From positions 1 through 64,000 of the forward strand of contig JAKISG010000008.1 in NCBI GenBank assembly GCA_021648755.1: a stretch of DNA of 64,000 nt, in the 5' to 3' direction. Numbering within the stretch: position 1 is the first letter of the stretch; each line of letters begins with the position of its first letter. The position numbers and the translations under genes are program-made. Positions 25,596-34,892 of the stretch are shown piece by piece. The notes below the pieces were generated by a model. It did no database searches, had not been told where the DNA came from, and was given only the letters and a program-made list of their open reading frames with translations. The stretch comes from Flavobacteriaceae bacterium. Lineage in GTDB: Bacteria; Bacteroidota; Bacteroidia; Flavobacteriales; Flavobacteriaceae.

Positions 25596-25603
25596 TATCT
25601 TTG
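25596..25603 (+). promoter_or_regulatory. -7 box TATCTTTG for the PAS gene
   Basis: Perfect TAnnTTTG match 21 bp upstream of the PAS ATG. It suggests that the PAS gene and possibly the second ligase have a promoter separate from the first ligase. Confidence 0.6.
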
Positions 25604-25624
25604 CTTTTTTACGATAAATAACTT

Positions 25625-26143
25625 ATGATTAATAGACCAGAACCTTTAGATAAAGAAAAACATGTAGCCAATACAAAATCTATCATGTGTAAAACAGATA
25701 CAGATGGCCATATTGAATATGCAAATGAATATTTTGTAGAATTAGCAGGTTATGATGAAGGAGAAATTATGGGTGAAAGTTTAGATATCATTAGCCACCC
25801 AGAAACACCAAAACTGATATCTAAATATATTTGGGAGCAGATTAATAAAAAACATAAAGTTTATGCTATAATTAAATACCTTTCAAAATCTGGGCATTTT
25901 TATTGGTTGCAACTAAAGTTTGATTATAAAGTTAGTGAGGTAACTAGAGAAGTAATAAATATTTATCTTTATGCATCAGTACCATCTAGAAATGCAATTT
26001 TAGAACTAGAAAAATTTTATAAAAAATTGACTAAAATTGAAACTGAATCTAATCTAGAAATTGCAAAAAAATATTTTAATGGTTATCTAGAAAATTCAAA
26101 TTTAACTTACGATAGTTTTATAGAAAAATATTTACAAACATAA
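25625..26143 (+). CDS. Stand-alone PAS-domain protein
   Basis: 172 aa. One PAS domain (residues ~18-130): CKTDTDGHIEYANEYFVELAGY, ESLDIISHPETPK, WEQINKKHKVYAIIKYLSKSGHFYWLQ. The His-Pro-x-x-Pro stretch resembles the Aer-type PAS that binds flavin in other proteins. The C-terminal ~40 residues are a Lys/Glu-rich helical tail with no kinase, GGDEF or DNA-binding domain. Such single-domain sensors usually act by binding another protein. It sits 60 bp after one acyl-CoA ligase and 33 bp before the second. Confidence 0.85.
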   Translation: MINRPEPLDKEKHVANTKSIMCKTDTDGHIEYANEYFVELAGYDEGEIMGESLDIISHPETPKLISKYIWEQINKKHKVYAIIKYLSKSGHFYWLQLKFDYKVSEVTREVINIYLYASVPSRNAILELEKFYKKLTKIETESNLEIAKKYFNGYLENSNLTYDSFIEKYLQT

Positions 26144-26176
26144 ATAATAATAATAATAAGCATTATAAAGGGGATA

Positions 26177-27946
26177 ATGACTACAATAAAAAGACTTTTT
26201 GACATACCAAATTTTCAACTAAAAAATTATAACCTATCTGTTGCATTTGTAACAAAATACCATGGTGAATGGCAAGCAATTTCTTCTAAAGATTATGTTG
26301 AAAAAGCAAATAATTTAAGTAAATCTTTATTAGAATTAGGTATTCAAATAAATGATAAAATTGCTATAATTACCAATAGAACAAGAACAGAATGGCATAT
26401 AACTGATATTGGTTTAATGCAAATTGGTGCTCAAAGTGTACCTATTTATGACTCTACCAGTGCAAATGAAATGGAATATATTTTCAATCATGCAGAAATT
26501 AAATACTGTTTTGTTGCAACCGAAGAAATATTTATTAAAATAAATAACCTTAAAGATAAAATACCTACTTTAAAAGAAATAATATCTTTTGATATAATTA
26601 AACAATGTAACTCTCTTAATAATTTATTAATTATTGGTAAAGGATTAAATAATTTAAATGATGTAGAACTAATAAAAAATAAAATTAAGGAAGATGATTT
26701 AGCAACCATTATTTACACTTCTGGAACAACCGATAAGCCAAAGGGTGTAATGTTGAGTCATAAAAATGTAATTAGCAATGTGTTAGCATGTACCTCAATG
26801 CTGCCAATTATAGAAGAAAAAACCCTTAAATCCTTAAGTTTTTTACCAGTTAGCCATATTTTTGAAAGAATGATGCTATATTTATATCAATATACTGGAG
26901 CCTCTATTTATTTTGCAGAGAGCATAGATACTATTTCAGCAGATTTAAATGTAGTAAAACCACATATAATAACAGCTGTGCCTAGACTTATTGAAAAAAT
27001 ACACGACGGTATTCTTGCCAAAGGAAACCAATTAAGTGGTATTAAAAAAAGACTTTTTAATTGGGCTATAGAATTAGGATATGCCTATAAGCCTGATGGA
27101 AAAAACGGTAGTAAATACGAACGGAACCTTAAAAGAGCTAGAAAATTAATTTTCAGTAAATGGAAAGCAGCTCTAGGTGGTAATATCAAAGTTATTTTTT
27201 GTGGTAGTTCAAAATTACAACCAAAATTGGCAAGAATTTTCTGTGCTGCTGAATTATATTTGATGGATGGTTACGGGCTTACAGAAACTTCACCAGTAAT
27301 TTCGGCTAATGCAGTTAGTAAAGGAATGAATAAAATAGGTAGTATCGGAAAGCCTATTAGTAACGTTGCCATAAAAATTGCAGCAGATGGTGAAATATTA
27401 ATAAAAGGACCTGGGGTTATGCAAGGTTACTATAAAAATTCAGAAAAAACTAAACAGACTATTAAGCATGATTACCTTTACACAGGTGATTTGGGAAAAT
27501 TAGATGATGAAGGTTTTTTATATATAACTGGTAGAAAAAAAGAGATTTTTAAAACATCTGGCGGAAAATATATAAGCCCATCAAAGATAGAAATTGCATT
27601 AAAAAAATCTATTCTAATTGAACAGGCTGTTGTTATTGGTGAAGGTGAAAAAATGCCTGCAGTAATAATTCAACCTAATTTTGAGTGGTTCATAAATAAA
27701 TATCCAAATTTAAACAATATTGAACTTATTAAAAATAATGAAGCAATAAACTTAATTCAAAAAGAAATAGATTTAGTAAATCACTCTTTAGGTCAATGGG
27801 AAAAAATTAAAAATTTTGAATTAACTCCAGATGAATGGTCAGTAGCTGCAGGTCATTTAACACCAACATTAAAAGTAAAAAAAGATATTATTAAAACTAA
27901 ATATTATATTTTATATAATAAAATTTACAGACCTTTTCAAGAATAA
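26177..27946 (+). CDS. Long-chain acyl-CoA ligase (AMP-forming), paralogue
   Basis: 589 aa, the same family as 23789-25564. The motifs are intact: IIYTSGTTDKPKGVMLSH with Asp-Lys replacing Gly-Arg, LMDGYGLTETSP, YLYTGDLGKLDDEGFLYITGRKKE and LTPTLKVKK. Differences are concentrated in the middle (VIFCGSSKLQPKLARIFCAAE instead of MVSGSAALQPRLTRIFTAAG), which could change chain-length preference. It starts 33 bp after the PAS gene, so co-transcription is likely. It ends 17 bp before the convergent helicase gene with no clear terminator between. Confidence 0.93.
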   Translation: MTTIKRLFDIPNFQLKNYNLSVAFVTKYHGEWQAISSKDYVEKANNLSKSLLELGIQINDKIAIITNRTRTEWHITDIGLMQIGAQSVPIYDSTSANEMEYIFNHAEIKYCFVATEEIFIKINNLKDKIPTLKEIISFDIIKQCNSLNNLLIIGKGLNNLNDVELIKNKIKEDDLATIIYTSGTTDKPKGVMLSHKNVISNVLACTSMLPIIEEKTLKSLSFLPVSHIFERMMLYLYQYTGASIYFAESIDTISADLNVVKPHIITAVPRLIEKIHDGILAKGNQLSGIKKRLFNWAIELGYAYKPDGKNGSKYERNLKRARKLIFSKWKAALGGNIKVIFCGSSKLQPKLARIFCAAELYLMDGYGLTETSPVISANAVSKGMNKIGSIGKPISNVAIKIAADGEILIKGPGVMQGYYKNSEKTKQTIKHDYLYTGDLGKLDDEGFLYITGRKKEIFKTSGGKYISPSKIEIALKKSILIEQAVVIGEGEKMPAVIIQPNFEWFINKYPNLNNIELIKNNEAINLIQKEIDLVNHSLGQWEKIKNFELTPDEWSVAAGHLTPTLKVKKDIIKTKYYILYNKIYRPFQE

Positions 27947-27963
27947 AATTTACTAACCTTTAT

Positions 27964-29469
27964 TTAATCTATTGCTTGAGATATTTTAGTTCGTAATTGT
28001 CTTTTATAATCGTCTTCTAGCCATTTTACATAATTTTTCGTATTTTTAATTATGCAGTAAGAATATTGTTTAACTCTATGTGTAATGTCATCGTTTAGTA
28101 ACTTCATTAAAGTTAACGCATCATAAACATCTTCACTATTTTCTATACATATTTGTACATGTTGATTTATTGAGTTATCTAATACTGTTTTAGATTTTAA
28201 ACCATTACTGGTAACTAAATCATATTCTTTTTTAATATTAAATGCAACAGACTTAGACTTTTTAAATTGGACTCTTACCTCATCTGGCATTTGATAAGTA
28301 AAATTGCGCTCTAAATCCTCATCATTCGCTAAGTTTTCTAAAAAATAGTTTGGTGACCTAAATATTTGTTGCCAATTTATATTTGCTGTCCATGGTCCAA
28401 ATCTTGCAATATTATTACCTAAGTCTATTAACTTAAAAGTTTTTTTATTACTTAGAACTCTAGACCCCCTACCAATCATCTGAAAATAGAGTGCTAAAGA
28501 CTTCGTTGCACGATTCATAATAATTGTTTCAATAGTTGGCTCATCAAAACCAGTAGTTAGAATACCAACAGAAGTCAAAATTGCACCAGGTGTTTCTTTA
28601 AACCAAGTTAAAATTTCTTTCCGCTCCTGCTTAGCAACGGTACTATCTAAATTACGTACTTTATAACCTGCTTCTTTAAACGTTTCATATACATACCAAG
28701 AAGTTCTAATACCATTATTAAAAATTAATGTTTTAGTCTCTTTTGCACATTGTTCGTAAGCATTTAATAACTTACTTTGCATTAATTGATTTACATATAA
28801 TTCTTCAGATGATTTAACTGTATAATCACCATTCATACCTACTCTTAAAGCTGTTAAGCCTACATTATAAGTATGAGGGATCGCTGCAGATAAAAAACCC
28901 GCTTCTATCAAAGATGGTATTGATTCACCAACTAAAAGTTCATGATAAATATCTTTTAGAGGCGTTTCAATATTAGAACTTAAAGGTGTTGCTGTTACTC
29001 CTAGAATAAAACAGGATTCAAAATATTTAAATAATTTTCTAAACGAGTTGTAATGTGCTTCATCAATAATTATAAGACCTATATTACTTAATTCAATTTT
29101 TTCTTCTTTAAGTCTATTATTTAAGGTCTCAACCATTGCTACAAAACACATGTAATCATCTTGATCAGGTAACTCTTTAACTTGACTATTTATTACTTTA
29201 TTAGGTACTTTAAACTCAGTTAACATTGCAGAGGTTTGCTTATATAGTTCAACTCTGTGTGTTAATATGATAACCTTTTTATTTGTTTTTTTAATAAACT
29301 TTCTTGCAATCTCTGAAAATATGACTGTTTTCCCGCCACCAGTAGGTAGTTGATATAGCAGATTATAATAACCTGGCAATTCATCAATCTTTTTAAGAAT
29401 AGACTCAATAGCATTTTTTTGATAATTATATAATGTCTTACTCTCTAATTTCAAATGTGTGTCACTCAT
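27964..29469 (-). CDS. DEAD/DEAH-box helicase (SSL2-like)
   Basis: 501 aa, superfamily 2 helicase. Walker A LPTGGGKT (residues 41-48), motif II IIDEAHYNSF, motif III GVTATPLSS, then the second RecA fold with TTGFDEPTIETIIMNRAT and motif VI MIGRGSRVL. The C-terminal ~140 residues are Lys-rich and not part of the standard core. A role in DNA or RNA remodelling is inferred from the family only. Single gene with its own promoter. Confidence 0.9.
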   Translation of the reverse strand: MSDTHLKLESKTLYNYQKNAIESILKKIDELPGYYNLLYQLPTGGGKTVIFSEIARKFIKKTNKKVIILTHRVELYKQTSAMLTEFKVPNKVINSQVKELPDQDDYMCFVAMVETLNNRLKEEKIELSNIGLIIIDEAHYNSFRKLFKYFESCFILGVTATPLSSNIETPLKDIYHELLVGESIPSLIEAGFLSAAIPHTYNVGLTALRVGMNGDYTVKSSEELYVNQLMQSKLLNAYEQCAKETKTLIFNNGIRTSWYVYETFKEAGYKVRNLDSTVAKQERKEILTWFKETPGAILTSVGILTTGFDEPTIETIIMNRATKSLALYFQMIGRGSRVLSNKKTFKLIDLGNNIARFGPWTANINWQQIFRSPNYFLENLANDEDLERNFTYQMPDEVRVQFKKSKSVAFNIKKEYDLVTSNGLKSKTVLDNSINQHVQICIENSEDVYDALTLMKLLNDDITHRVKQYSYCIIKNTKNYVKWLEDDYKRQLRTKISQAID

Positions 29470-29501
29470 CTAATAATTATTTTTTGCTATTAAATATTTT
29501 G

Positions 29502-29509
29502 CAAAAATA
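29502..29509 (-). promoter_or_regulatory. -7 box TATTTTTG for the helicase
   Basis: TAnnTTTG match on the minus strand, 33 bp upstream of the helicase ATG. Confidence 0.55.
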
Positions 29510-29567
29510 CACACTTTTATAGGTAATTATTCTATAATTAGCACAAAATATTTTAAATTTACAATAA

Positions 29568-30245
29568 TTAACTTCTAAGGTGACTATTTTGAGGATTAGG
29601 GAAAAAGAAGTTTTCTATCAATACTAGGTAGTTTATTGCATTTGGGCCTTCCATAAATAATAAATCTAAAATACTTAAATTTTCAATAAACTCGTATTTA
29701 TTAGAAAATACTTGTGTGTATTTAGGGAAGTTGCAGTTAGTTTCTTTTTTTGAGTTTACCAAGTAACGAAAATCATTTACGACCTCTTTTTTATAAAAAT
29801 TATTCTTTTCATAATTTTTTTTAAGAGGTAATAAGCGACAAACAATTTCAAATATCTTAATATTTAAATCGATTAAATAAGTTTCTTTTTTATTAAAAAT
29901 TGTTTTTAAATCATCTATATAATATTCAAAAAATGGCGAAGAACGGTAAGCTGTATTTAAAGATTTTAAATGTAATTTTTGCCAGTTTTCAATATAATCA
30001 ATTTTAATTTCTTTAGTTTTTTGTTTGCCTGAAATTTTTTGAACAGGTATGTTTAGTAATTGTTTGCCGTTTGCTCCTAAGATATAACACCTATTTCTGT
30101 AAGTTTGTTTTTGAAAATTGTCTTCAATTTCAAAAATTAACTTTTCTACTTGTAACATTTTTGCTGTCTGAAAAATGGTTGAGAAATAAGTTGGGTGAAA
30201 AATTGAAAATTCTGTATTCTGATTTTTATATTTTGAATTATTCAT
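29568..30245 (-). CDS. WbqC-family protein
   Basis: 225 aa from the ATG at 30245, overlapping the lepB end by 8 bp. A longer reading from 30389 would overlap lepB by about 150 bp and is rejected. FHPTYFSTIFQTAKML and YRNRCYILGANGKQLLNIPV match the WbqC-like family opening, followed by IDYIENWQKLHLKSLNTAYRSSPFFEYY. Relatives are often near surface polysaccharide genes, but the biochemical role is not established. Last gene of the parA-parB-DUF5683-dapB-lepB run. Confidence 0.88.
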   Translation of the reverse strand: MNNSKYKNQNTEFSIFHPTYFSTIFQTAKMLQVEKLIFEIEDNFQKQTYRNRCYILGANGKQLLNIPVQKISGKQKTKEIKIDYIENWQKLHLKSLNTAYRSSPFFEYYIDDLKTIFNKKETYLIDLNIKIFEIVCRLLPLKKNYEKNNFYKKEVVNDFRYLVNSKKETNCNFPKYTQVFSNKYEFIENLSILDLLFMEGPNAINYLVLIENFFFPNPQNSHLRS

Positions 30246-31776
30246 TCTTTTTTTTCTTTCCGACAAAATTCGTATATCCAAAATAAAGTAGTAGTGCGCC
30301 AAAAAAGTAGAGTAGGTACGATTTAGGTTTGCCACTAAAGCCAACGGTTGTAAAAAATCTTTCCCATCTTGGGTTCTTAATACCGTCAAAACTCATCCAA
30401 ATAAGTACTGGCTTACCAACGACATGATCAAACGGTGTGAAACCCCAATACCTTGCATCTAATGAATTTTGTCTATTGTCTCCCATCATCCAATAATAGT
30501 CTTGTTTAAATGTGTAGTCTGTAACTTGTTTGCCGTTAATAAAAAATTCATTACCATTTTCTGCAAAACTAATACCTTCATAATGCATTAATAAATTTCT
30601 ATAAAGCGGCATTGTCTCTTCATTTAATTTAATAGTCACTCCTTTTTTAGGAATATATAATGGCCCAAAATTGTCAATTGACCAAGGGTATTTTGAGTCG
30701 TGCGGAAAAATATCTTTACTATATTTCCCTTTTTCTCTAAATTCTTGTGTTAAACTTACTACGTCAGGGTTATTTTTAACTCTTATTGCAGTTTCTTTAT
30801 CTAAGTTAATAAATACCTCTCTCTGCTGATTTTGTCTATATTCTTTAATTTTATAAGTGTCAATAATTGACTTGTAATTACCTGATTTTGATTTAACTTT
30901 ATAAAAATATTGTGGTTTACATCGGTCTGGCATTTTTGAAAGTTTACCATCAATAAATATTTCACCATCTCTTATTTCAAAAGTATCTCCTGCAATTGCT
31001 AAACAACGTTTTACATAATTGGTTTTTTTATCAATTGGCTTATAAGTAAATTTACCTGAATTGTCATTCCACATCCATTTTAAAGTATCGGCTGGCCAGT
31101 TAAAAACAACAATATCATTTCGTTTTATTTTTTGAAATCCTGGTATTCTTGCATAAGGTAATTTCAATAATTTGTTTTTTAAATAAGAGCCTCTTCCTGT
31201 AAAAGGTATGGAATCATGTACCATTGGTAAAGCTATAGGTGTCATAGGTACTCTTGCACCATAATGAAACTTACTTACAAATAAAAAATCGCCAACTAAT
31301 AATGATTTTTCTAAAGATGATGTTGGTATGGTGTATGGTCGCATAAAATAAGTGTGAACTAAAGTTGCTGCGACAATAGCAAATAAAATAGCATTAGTCC
31401 AAGAAGATACATTCTTTAATATTTTATCATTATCTCTACCTACATATTTTGTTTCTGATTTAAAATTTAGATAAGCAATAAATATACCTAAAGTAAGTAT
31501 GGTAAATAAAGTAAATCTTTTTTTCCGATAGTTAAAAACATGTAAAAATTCATATATAATTGCAATAATTACAATGTTACCTACTACTGGTATGAATATT
31601 AAAATTATCCACCACCATGGTCGCTCAATAATTTTAATTACTATATAATAATTATAAATTGGGACGAAAGCCTCCCATTGTTTTCTGCCTGCTTTTATAA
31701 ATAATTTACTGAATAGTAATGCGCCAATTACGAAGGATATTAATAATGTGATTCCGAATATTTGTATGTAATTCAT
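30238..31776 (-). CDS. lepB: Signal peptidase I
   Basis: 512 aa, the long Bacteroidota type. Residues 1-115 hold three or more membrane helices not present in E. coli LepB (DUF5684-like). A further helix at ~125-145 leads into the catalytic part: Ser154 in IPTSSLEKSL and Lys256 in NYVKRCLAIAGD form the dyad, and MMGDNRQNSLDARYWGF is box E. A ~110-residue insert (residues ~275-395) lies between the dyad and box E. The C-terminus ends with another helix and Lys-rich tail. It removes signal peptides from Sec substrates. Confidence 0.95.
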   Translation of the reverse strand: MNYIQIFGITLLISFVIGALLFSKLFIKAGRKQWEAFVPIYNYYIVIKIIERPWWWIILIFIPVVGNIVIIAIIYEFLHVFNYRKKRFTLFTILTLGIFIAYLNFKSETKYVGRDNDKILKNVSSWTNAILFAIVAATLVHTYFMRPYTIPTSSLEKSLLVGDFLFVSKFHYGARVPMTPIALPMVHDSIPFTGRGSYLKNKLLKLPYARIPGFQKIKRNDIVVFNWPADTLKWMWNDNSGKFTYKPIDKKTNYVKRCLAIAGDTFEIRDGEIFIDGKLSKMPDRCKPQYFYKVKSKSGNYKSIIDTYKIKEYRQNQQREVFINLDKETAIRVKNNPDVVSLTQEFREKGKYSKDIFPHDSKYPWSIDNFGPLYIPKKGVTIKLNEETMPLYRNLLMHYEGISFAENGNEFFINGKQVTDYTFKQDYYWMMGDNRQNSLDARYWGFTPFDHVVGKPVLIWMSFDGIKNPRWERFFTTVGFSGKPKSYLLYFFGALLLYFGYTNFVGKKKKNE

Positions 31777-31779
31777 ATT

Positions 31780-31830
31780 GTATTTTTCTTAATCGCAAAG
31801 GTCGCTAAGTTTTCGCAAAACTTGCAATGC
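31780..31830. repeat. Fragment of a cgcaaag-type intergenic repeat
   Basis: Words tcgcaaagg, tcgctaag and tcgcaaaac recur within 35 bp between lepB and dapB. Similar runs of CGCAAAG words are scattered in flavobacterial intergenic DNA. A related word, acgcaaag, occurs near 40480. Confidence 0.3.
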
Positions 31831-31848
31831 ATTTCATTTTTTCTTTAT

Positions 31849-32550
31849 TTACTTAAACAAAACATCTTTCATTGTAAAAATACCTTCTTTATTTATTAGC
31901 CATTCCGCTGCAATAATTGCCCCTAATGCAAAGCCTTCTCTGCTTCTTGCTGTATGTTTAATTTCTATTTCATCTATTTTTGAGGTGTATTTTACACAGT
32001 GAGTTCCATGAATTTTATCGATACGGTTTGCTATAATTGGTAGTTCATCATCATTGTTTGTTACACCTAGAACCCATTTCTGCATATTATAATTTTTTAA
32101 AATTGGTTTTGCCAATGAAATTGCTGTGCCGCTTGGTACATCTAATTTTTGTGTATGATGAATTTCTTCAATTGCAACATTGTAACCTTTATGGTCTTTC
32201 ATTAATTTTGCCAATTTAGCATTTAATTCAAAAAATAAATTTACACCTAAACTAAAATTAGATGCATAGATAAAACTTCCATTTTTCTTTTTACAAAAGG
32301 CAATTATTTCATCGTATTTTTCTAACCAACCTGTTGTTCCAGAAATGATAGGTGTCTTGTTACTTAAACAGGTATAAATATTATTAAATGCTTTATGAGG
32401 TGTGCTAAAATCTATAGCAACATCTACATTTTCTAAATTGAAAATATCGGAGTTTCGATTAGTTTTAAGCACTATTTTATGTCCTTTTTGTAAAGCAATT
32501 TTTTCTATTGCTCTGCCCATTTTTCCGTAACCTAATAATGCAATATTCAT
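31849..32550 (-). CDS. dapB: 4-hydroxy-tetrahydrodipicolinate reductase
   Basis: 233 aa. Rossmann start MNIALLGYGKMGRAIEKIA, DFSTPHKAF, ISGTTGW and the catalytic signature EEIHHTQKLDVPSGTA, where His and Lys act in hydride transfer. It makes tetrahydrodipicolinate for lysine and diaminopimelate (peptidoglycan) with NAD(P)H. Short form, as in other Bacteroidota (E. coli has 273 aa). It lies 6 bp after the DUF5683 gene and 72 bp before lepB. Confidence 0.95.
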   Translation of the reverse strand: MNIALLGYGKMGRAIEKIALQKGHKIVLKTNRNSDIFNLENVDVAIDFSTPHKAFNNIYTCLSNKTPIISGTTGWLEKYDEIIAFCKKKNGSFIYASNFSLGVNLFFELNAKLAKLMKDHKGYNVAIEEIHHTQKLDVPSGTAISLAKPILKNYNMQKWVLGVTNNDDELPIIANRIDKIHGTHCVKYTSKIDEIEIKHTARSREGFALGAIIAAEWLINKEGIFTMKDVLFK

Positions 32551-32556
32551 TTTAAA

Positions 32557-33126
32557 TTAAAATTTAAAAGTTAATGCAACACCATAATTTATTGAATTAA
32601 TTGGTGAAACAAACAGGTTTGGCGTAAATGACAAGTTAGAATTTAATTTTTTATCGGGTAAGTGTGCATCTACATTTGCTTCTAGAATATTTAAAATATA
32701 CAAACCAACTGAAATAAATAGAGCCAAATCTCTGTCTTTTTTAAATCTATTTATTGCTCTTTCTAAGGCATCTATATCTAAACTTTCAAACTCATGTGGT
32801 TTACCTTGTAGTTCTAATTTTAAAGCATCAAAAACGCGATTGTAATTATCATTATTTATTTTATAAAAATATAATGAACTTCCTAAAGCACCATAAATAA
32901 GAGGGATTTTCCAATATTTTTTGTTGTAGGCTTGTCCTAGTCCTGGCAAAATAGTGGAATAGAATGCTGCTTTTGCTGGTGCTAACGGGTTTACAAAATA
33001 GTCATCATTTGGGGTGTAATTTTTAACTTTTAAACGTGTGCTTGGTAAAGTATCCTTTTTTTGTTGTGCAAATATATTCGCAAAACAAAATAAAAGAAAT
33101 ATTAAAACACCAAACACTTTAGACAT
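32557..33126 (-). CDS. DUF5683-family secreted/membrane protein
   Basis: 189 aa with a signal peptide (MSKVFGVLIFLLFCFANIFAQ). NPLAPAKAAFYSTILPGLGQAYNKKYWKIPLIYG is the family-type motif, with two short hydrophobic segments (around residues 70-90 and 140-155). Function unknown. In this phylum the family is repeatedly placed between parB and dapB, as here, where its start abuts parB's stop. That position hints at an envelope role linked to growth or division; this is inference. Confidence 0.85.
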   Translation of the reverse strand: MSKVFGVLIFLLFCFANIFAQQKKDTLPSTRLKVKNYTPNDDYFVNPLAPAKAAFYSTILPGLGQAYNKKYWKIPLIYGALGSSLYFYKINNDNYNRVFDALKLELQGKPHEFESLDIDALERAINRFKKDRDLALFISVGLYILNILEANVDAHLPDKKLNSNLSFTPNLFVSPINSINYGVALTFKF

Positions 33127-34017
33127 TTATTGTAATAATTTTTTAATTCGATTAAAATCTTCTTCTGAATGAAACGGAATTTCAATTTTTCCTTTATGGT
33201 TTCCAGATATTTTTACAGAAACTTTATGTCCAAAAAATTCCCTAAAACTTTTTGTAGCCTTAGTTATATAGGCAGGAGTTTCTTTATTTGCTTTTAGCTT
33301 TCTAGGCTTTGGGTTTTTAAGTTGCTTAACTAATTGTTCGGTCTGTCTTACCGATAATTTTTCCGAAATTATTTTTTCATAAATAGCTAATTGCTCTTCT
33401 TGATTTTCTATACTAATTAATGCTCTACCATGCCCCATACTTAAAAAACCATCGCGCATACCAGTTTGTATAATTGGGTCTAATTTTAATAAACGTAAAA
33501 AATTAGCTATGGAGGGTCTACTCTTACTAACTCTTTGAGCCATTTGCTCTTGTGTTAATTTAACTTCATCTATTAAACGTTGGTATGAAAGCGCAATTTC
33601 TATGGGGTCTAAATTTTGTCTTTGTAAATTTTCAACCAAAGCCATTTCGAGCATTTCTTGGTCATTTGCCAAACGAATATAAGCAGGTATTTTTGTATTG
33701 CCTATTAGTTTTGAAGCTCTAAAACGTCGTTCTCCTGATACTATTTGAAATGAATTTCCTTCTAATTTACGAACAGTAATTGGTTGAATGATTCCTAATT
33801 CTTTTATAGAATTTGCCAATTCACGCAAGGCTTCTTCGTTAAAAAATGATCTTGGTTGATATGGATTAACAATAATAGCATCAATATCAATTTCAACAAT
33901 ATTACCAATTAATTTAGCGGCATTTTTATCTTGTACTGAAAGAATATCATCGTTCGTGTTTTTTAATAGCGCAGATAAGCCTCTACCTAAAACTTGTTTT
34001 TTAATTGCTTTAGCCAT
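33127..34017 (-). CDS. parB: ParB/Spo0J chromosome-partitioning protein
   Basis: 296 aa. N-terminal CTPase/ParB domain with IVNPYQPRSFFNEEALRELANSI and VSGERRFRASKLIG (arginine-rich box). A central helix-turn-helix (residues ~150-190, LTQEQMAQRVSKSRPSIANFLRLL) binds parS, and the C-terminal dimer region ends FNRIKKLLQ. Start MAKAIKKQVLGRGLSALL is the family start. Its ATG overlaps the parA stop by one base. No parS-like 16-bp palindrome was found near the gene. Confidence 0.97.
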   Translation of the reverse strand: MAKAIKKQVLGRGLSALLKNTNDDILSVQDKNAAKLIGNIVEIDIDAIIVNPYQPRSFFNEEALRELANSIKELGIIQPITVRKLEGNSFQIVSGERRFRASKLIGNTKIPAYIRLANDQEMLEMALVENLQRQNLDPIEIALSYQRLIDEVKLTQEQMAQRVSKSRPSIANFLRLLKLDPIIQTGMRDGFLSMGHGRALISIENQEEQLAIYEKIISEKLSVRQTEQLVKQLKNPKPRKLKANKETPAYITKATKSFREFFGHKVSVKISGNHKGKIEIPFHSEEDFNRIKKLLQ

Positions 34018-34781
34018 TATTCATTTTTTTTTAAAATTTCATGTGCCAAGTTAATATAATTGACTGAACCTTTACTAGTTGCGTCATAAGCAATAATACT
34101 TTCACCATAACTTGGTGCTTCACCTAATTTAATATTGCGCTGAATTATCGTTTTAAATACCATATTGTCAAAATGTTTTTTGACTTCGGCAACAACTTGG
34201 TTTGATAATCGCAACCTAGAATCATACATTGTTAATAAAAGTCCTTCGATTGCTAATTCTTTATTATGTATTTTTTGAATGCTTGTAATGGTATTTAATA
34301 ATTTGCCTAAACCTTCTAATGCATAATATTCACACTGAATTGGTATAATTACAGAGTCTGCAGCAGTTAACGCATTTAATGTTATTAACCCTAAAGATGG
34401 CGCACAATCTATAATGATATAGTCATAATCTTTTTTTACTTCTTCTAATGCCTTTTTAAGCATATATTCCCTATTTGGTTTGTCTACTAACTCTAGTTCT
34501 ATCGCAACTAAATCTATATGGGCAGGTATAATATCTACATTTGGCGAGTTCGCTTTTACAATTGCTTTTTTGGCAGTTATGGTGTGTTCTAAAACTTGGT
34601 AAGTTCCAAGTTCAACAGCCTCAACATCAATCCCTAGACCAGAAGATGCATTTGCTTGTGGGTCGGCATCTATCAATAAAATTTTCTTTTCTAAAACCCC
34701 TAAAGCAGCAGCAAGATTTACTGTTGTTGTTGTTTTACCAACACCTCCTTTTTGGTTTGCAATTGCAATTATTTTACTCAT
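34017..34781 (-). CDS. parA: ParA/Soj chromosome-partitioning ATPase
   Basis: 254 aa. Deviant Walker A KGGVGKTTT at the N-terminus (MSKIIAIANQKGGVGKTTT), LLIDADPQANASSGLG, and Walker B DYIIIDCAPSLGLIT. It dimerises on DNA with ATP and drives segregation of ParB-parS complexes. First gene of the conserved run parA-parB-DUF5683-dapB-lepB-wbqC. Confidence 0.97.
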   Translation of the reverse strand: MSKIIAIANQKGGVGKTTTTVNLAAALGVLEKKILLIDADPQANASSGLGIDVEAVELGTYQVLEHTITAKKAIVKANSPNVDIIPAHIDLVAIELELVDKPNREYMLKKALEEVKKDYDYIIIDCAPSLGLITLNALTAADSVIIPIQCEYYALEGLGKLLNTITSIQKIHNKELAIEGLLLTMYDSRLRLSNQVVAEVKKHFDNMVFKTIIQRNIKLGEAPSYGESIIAYDATSKGSVNYINLAHEILKKNE

Positions 34782-34848
34782 TAATTTTAATTTTTTTAGT
34801 TGTAAATTAGGTGTTATAAGAGATTTATTTAGACAAAAAATGAATAAA

Positions 34849-34856
34849 CAAAACTA
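34849..34856 (-). promoter_or_regulatory. -7 box TAGTTTTG for the parA operon
   Basis: TAnnTTTG match on the minus strand, 68 bp upstream of the parA ATG and just inside the gap after the SDR gene. Confidence 0.45.
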
Positions 34857-34892
34857 CAAATAAACTAAATAAAATCTATAAATAAACAATAA

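Noticed and set aside
30246..30389. N-terminal extension of the WbqC protein from an ATG at 30389
   Set aside because: It would overlap lepB by about 150 bp; the conserved WbqC start lies just after the ATG at 30245.
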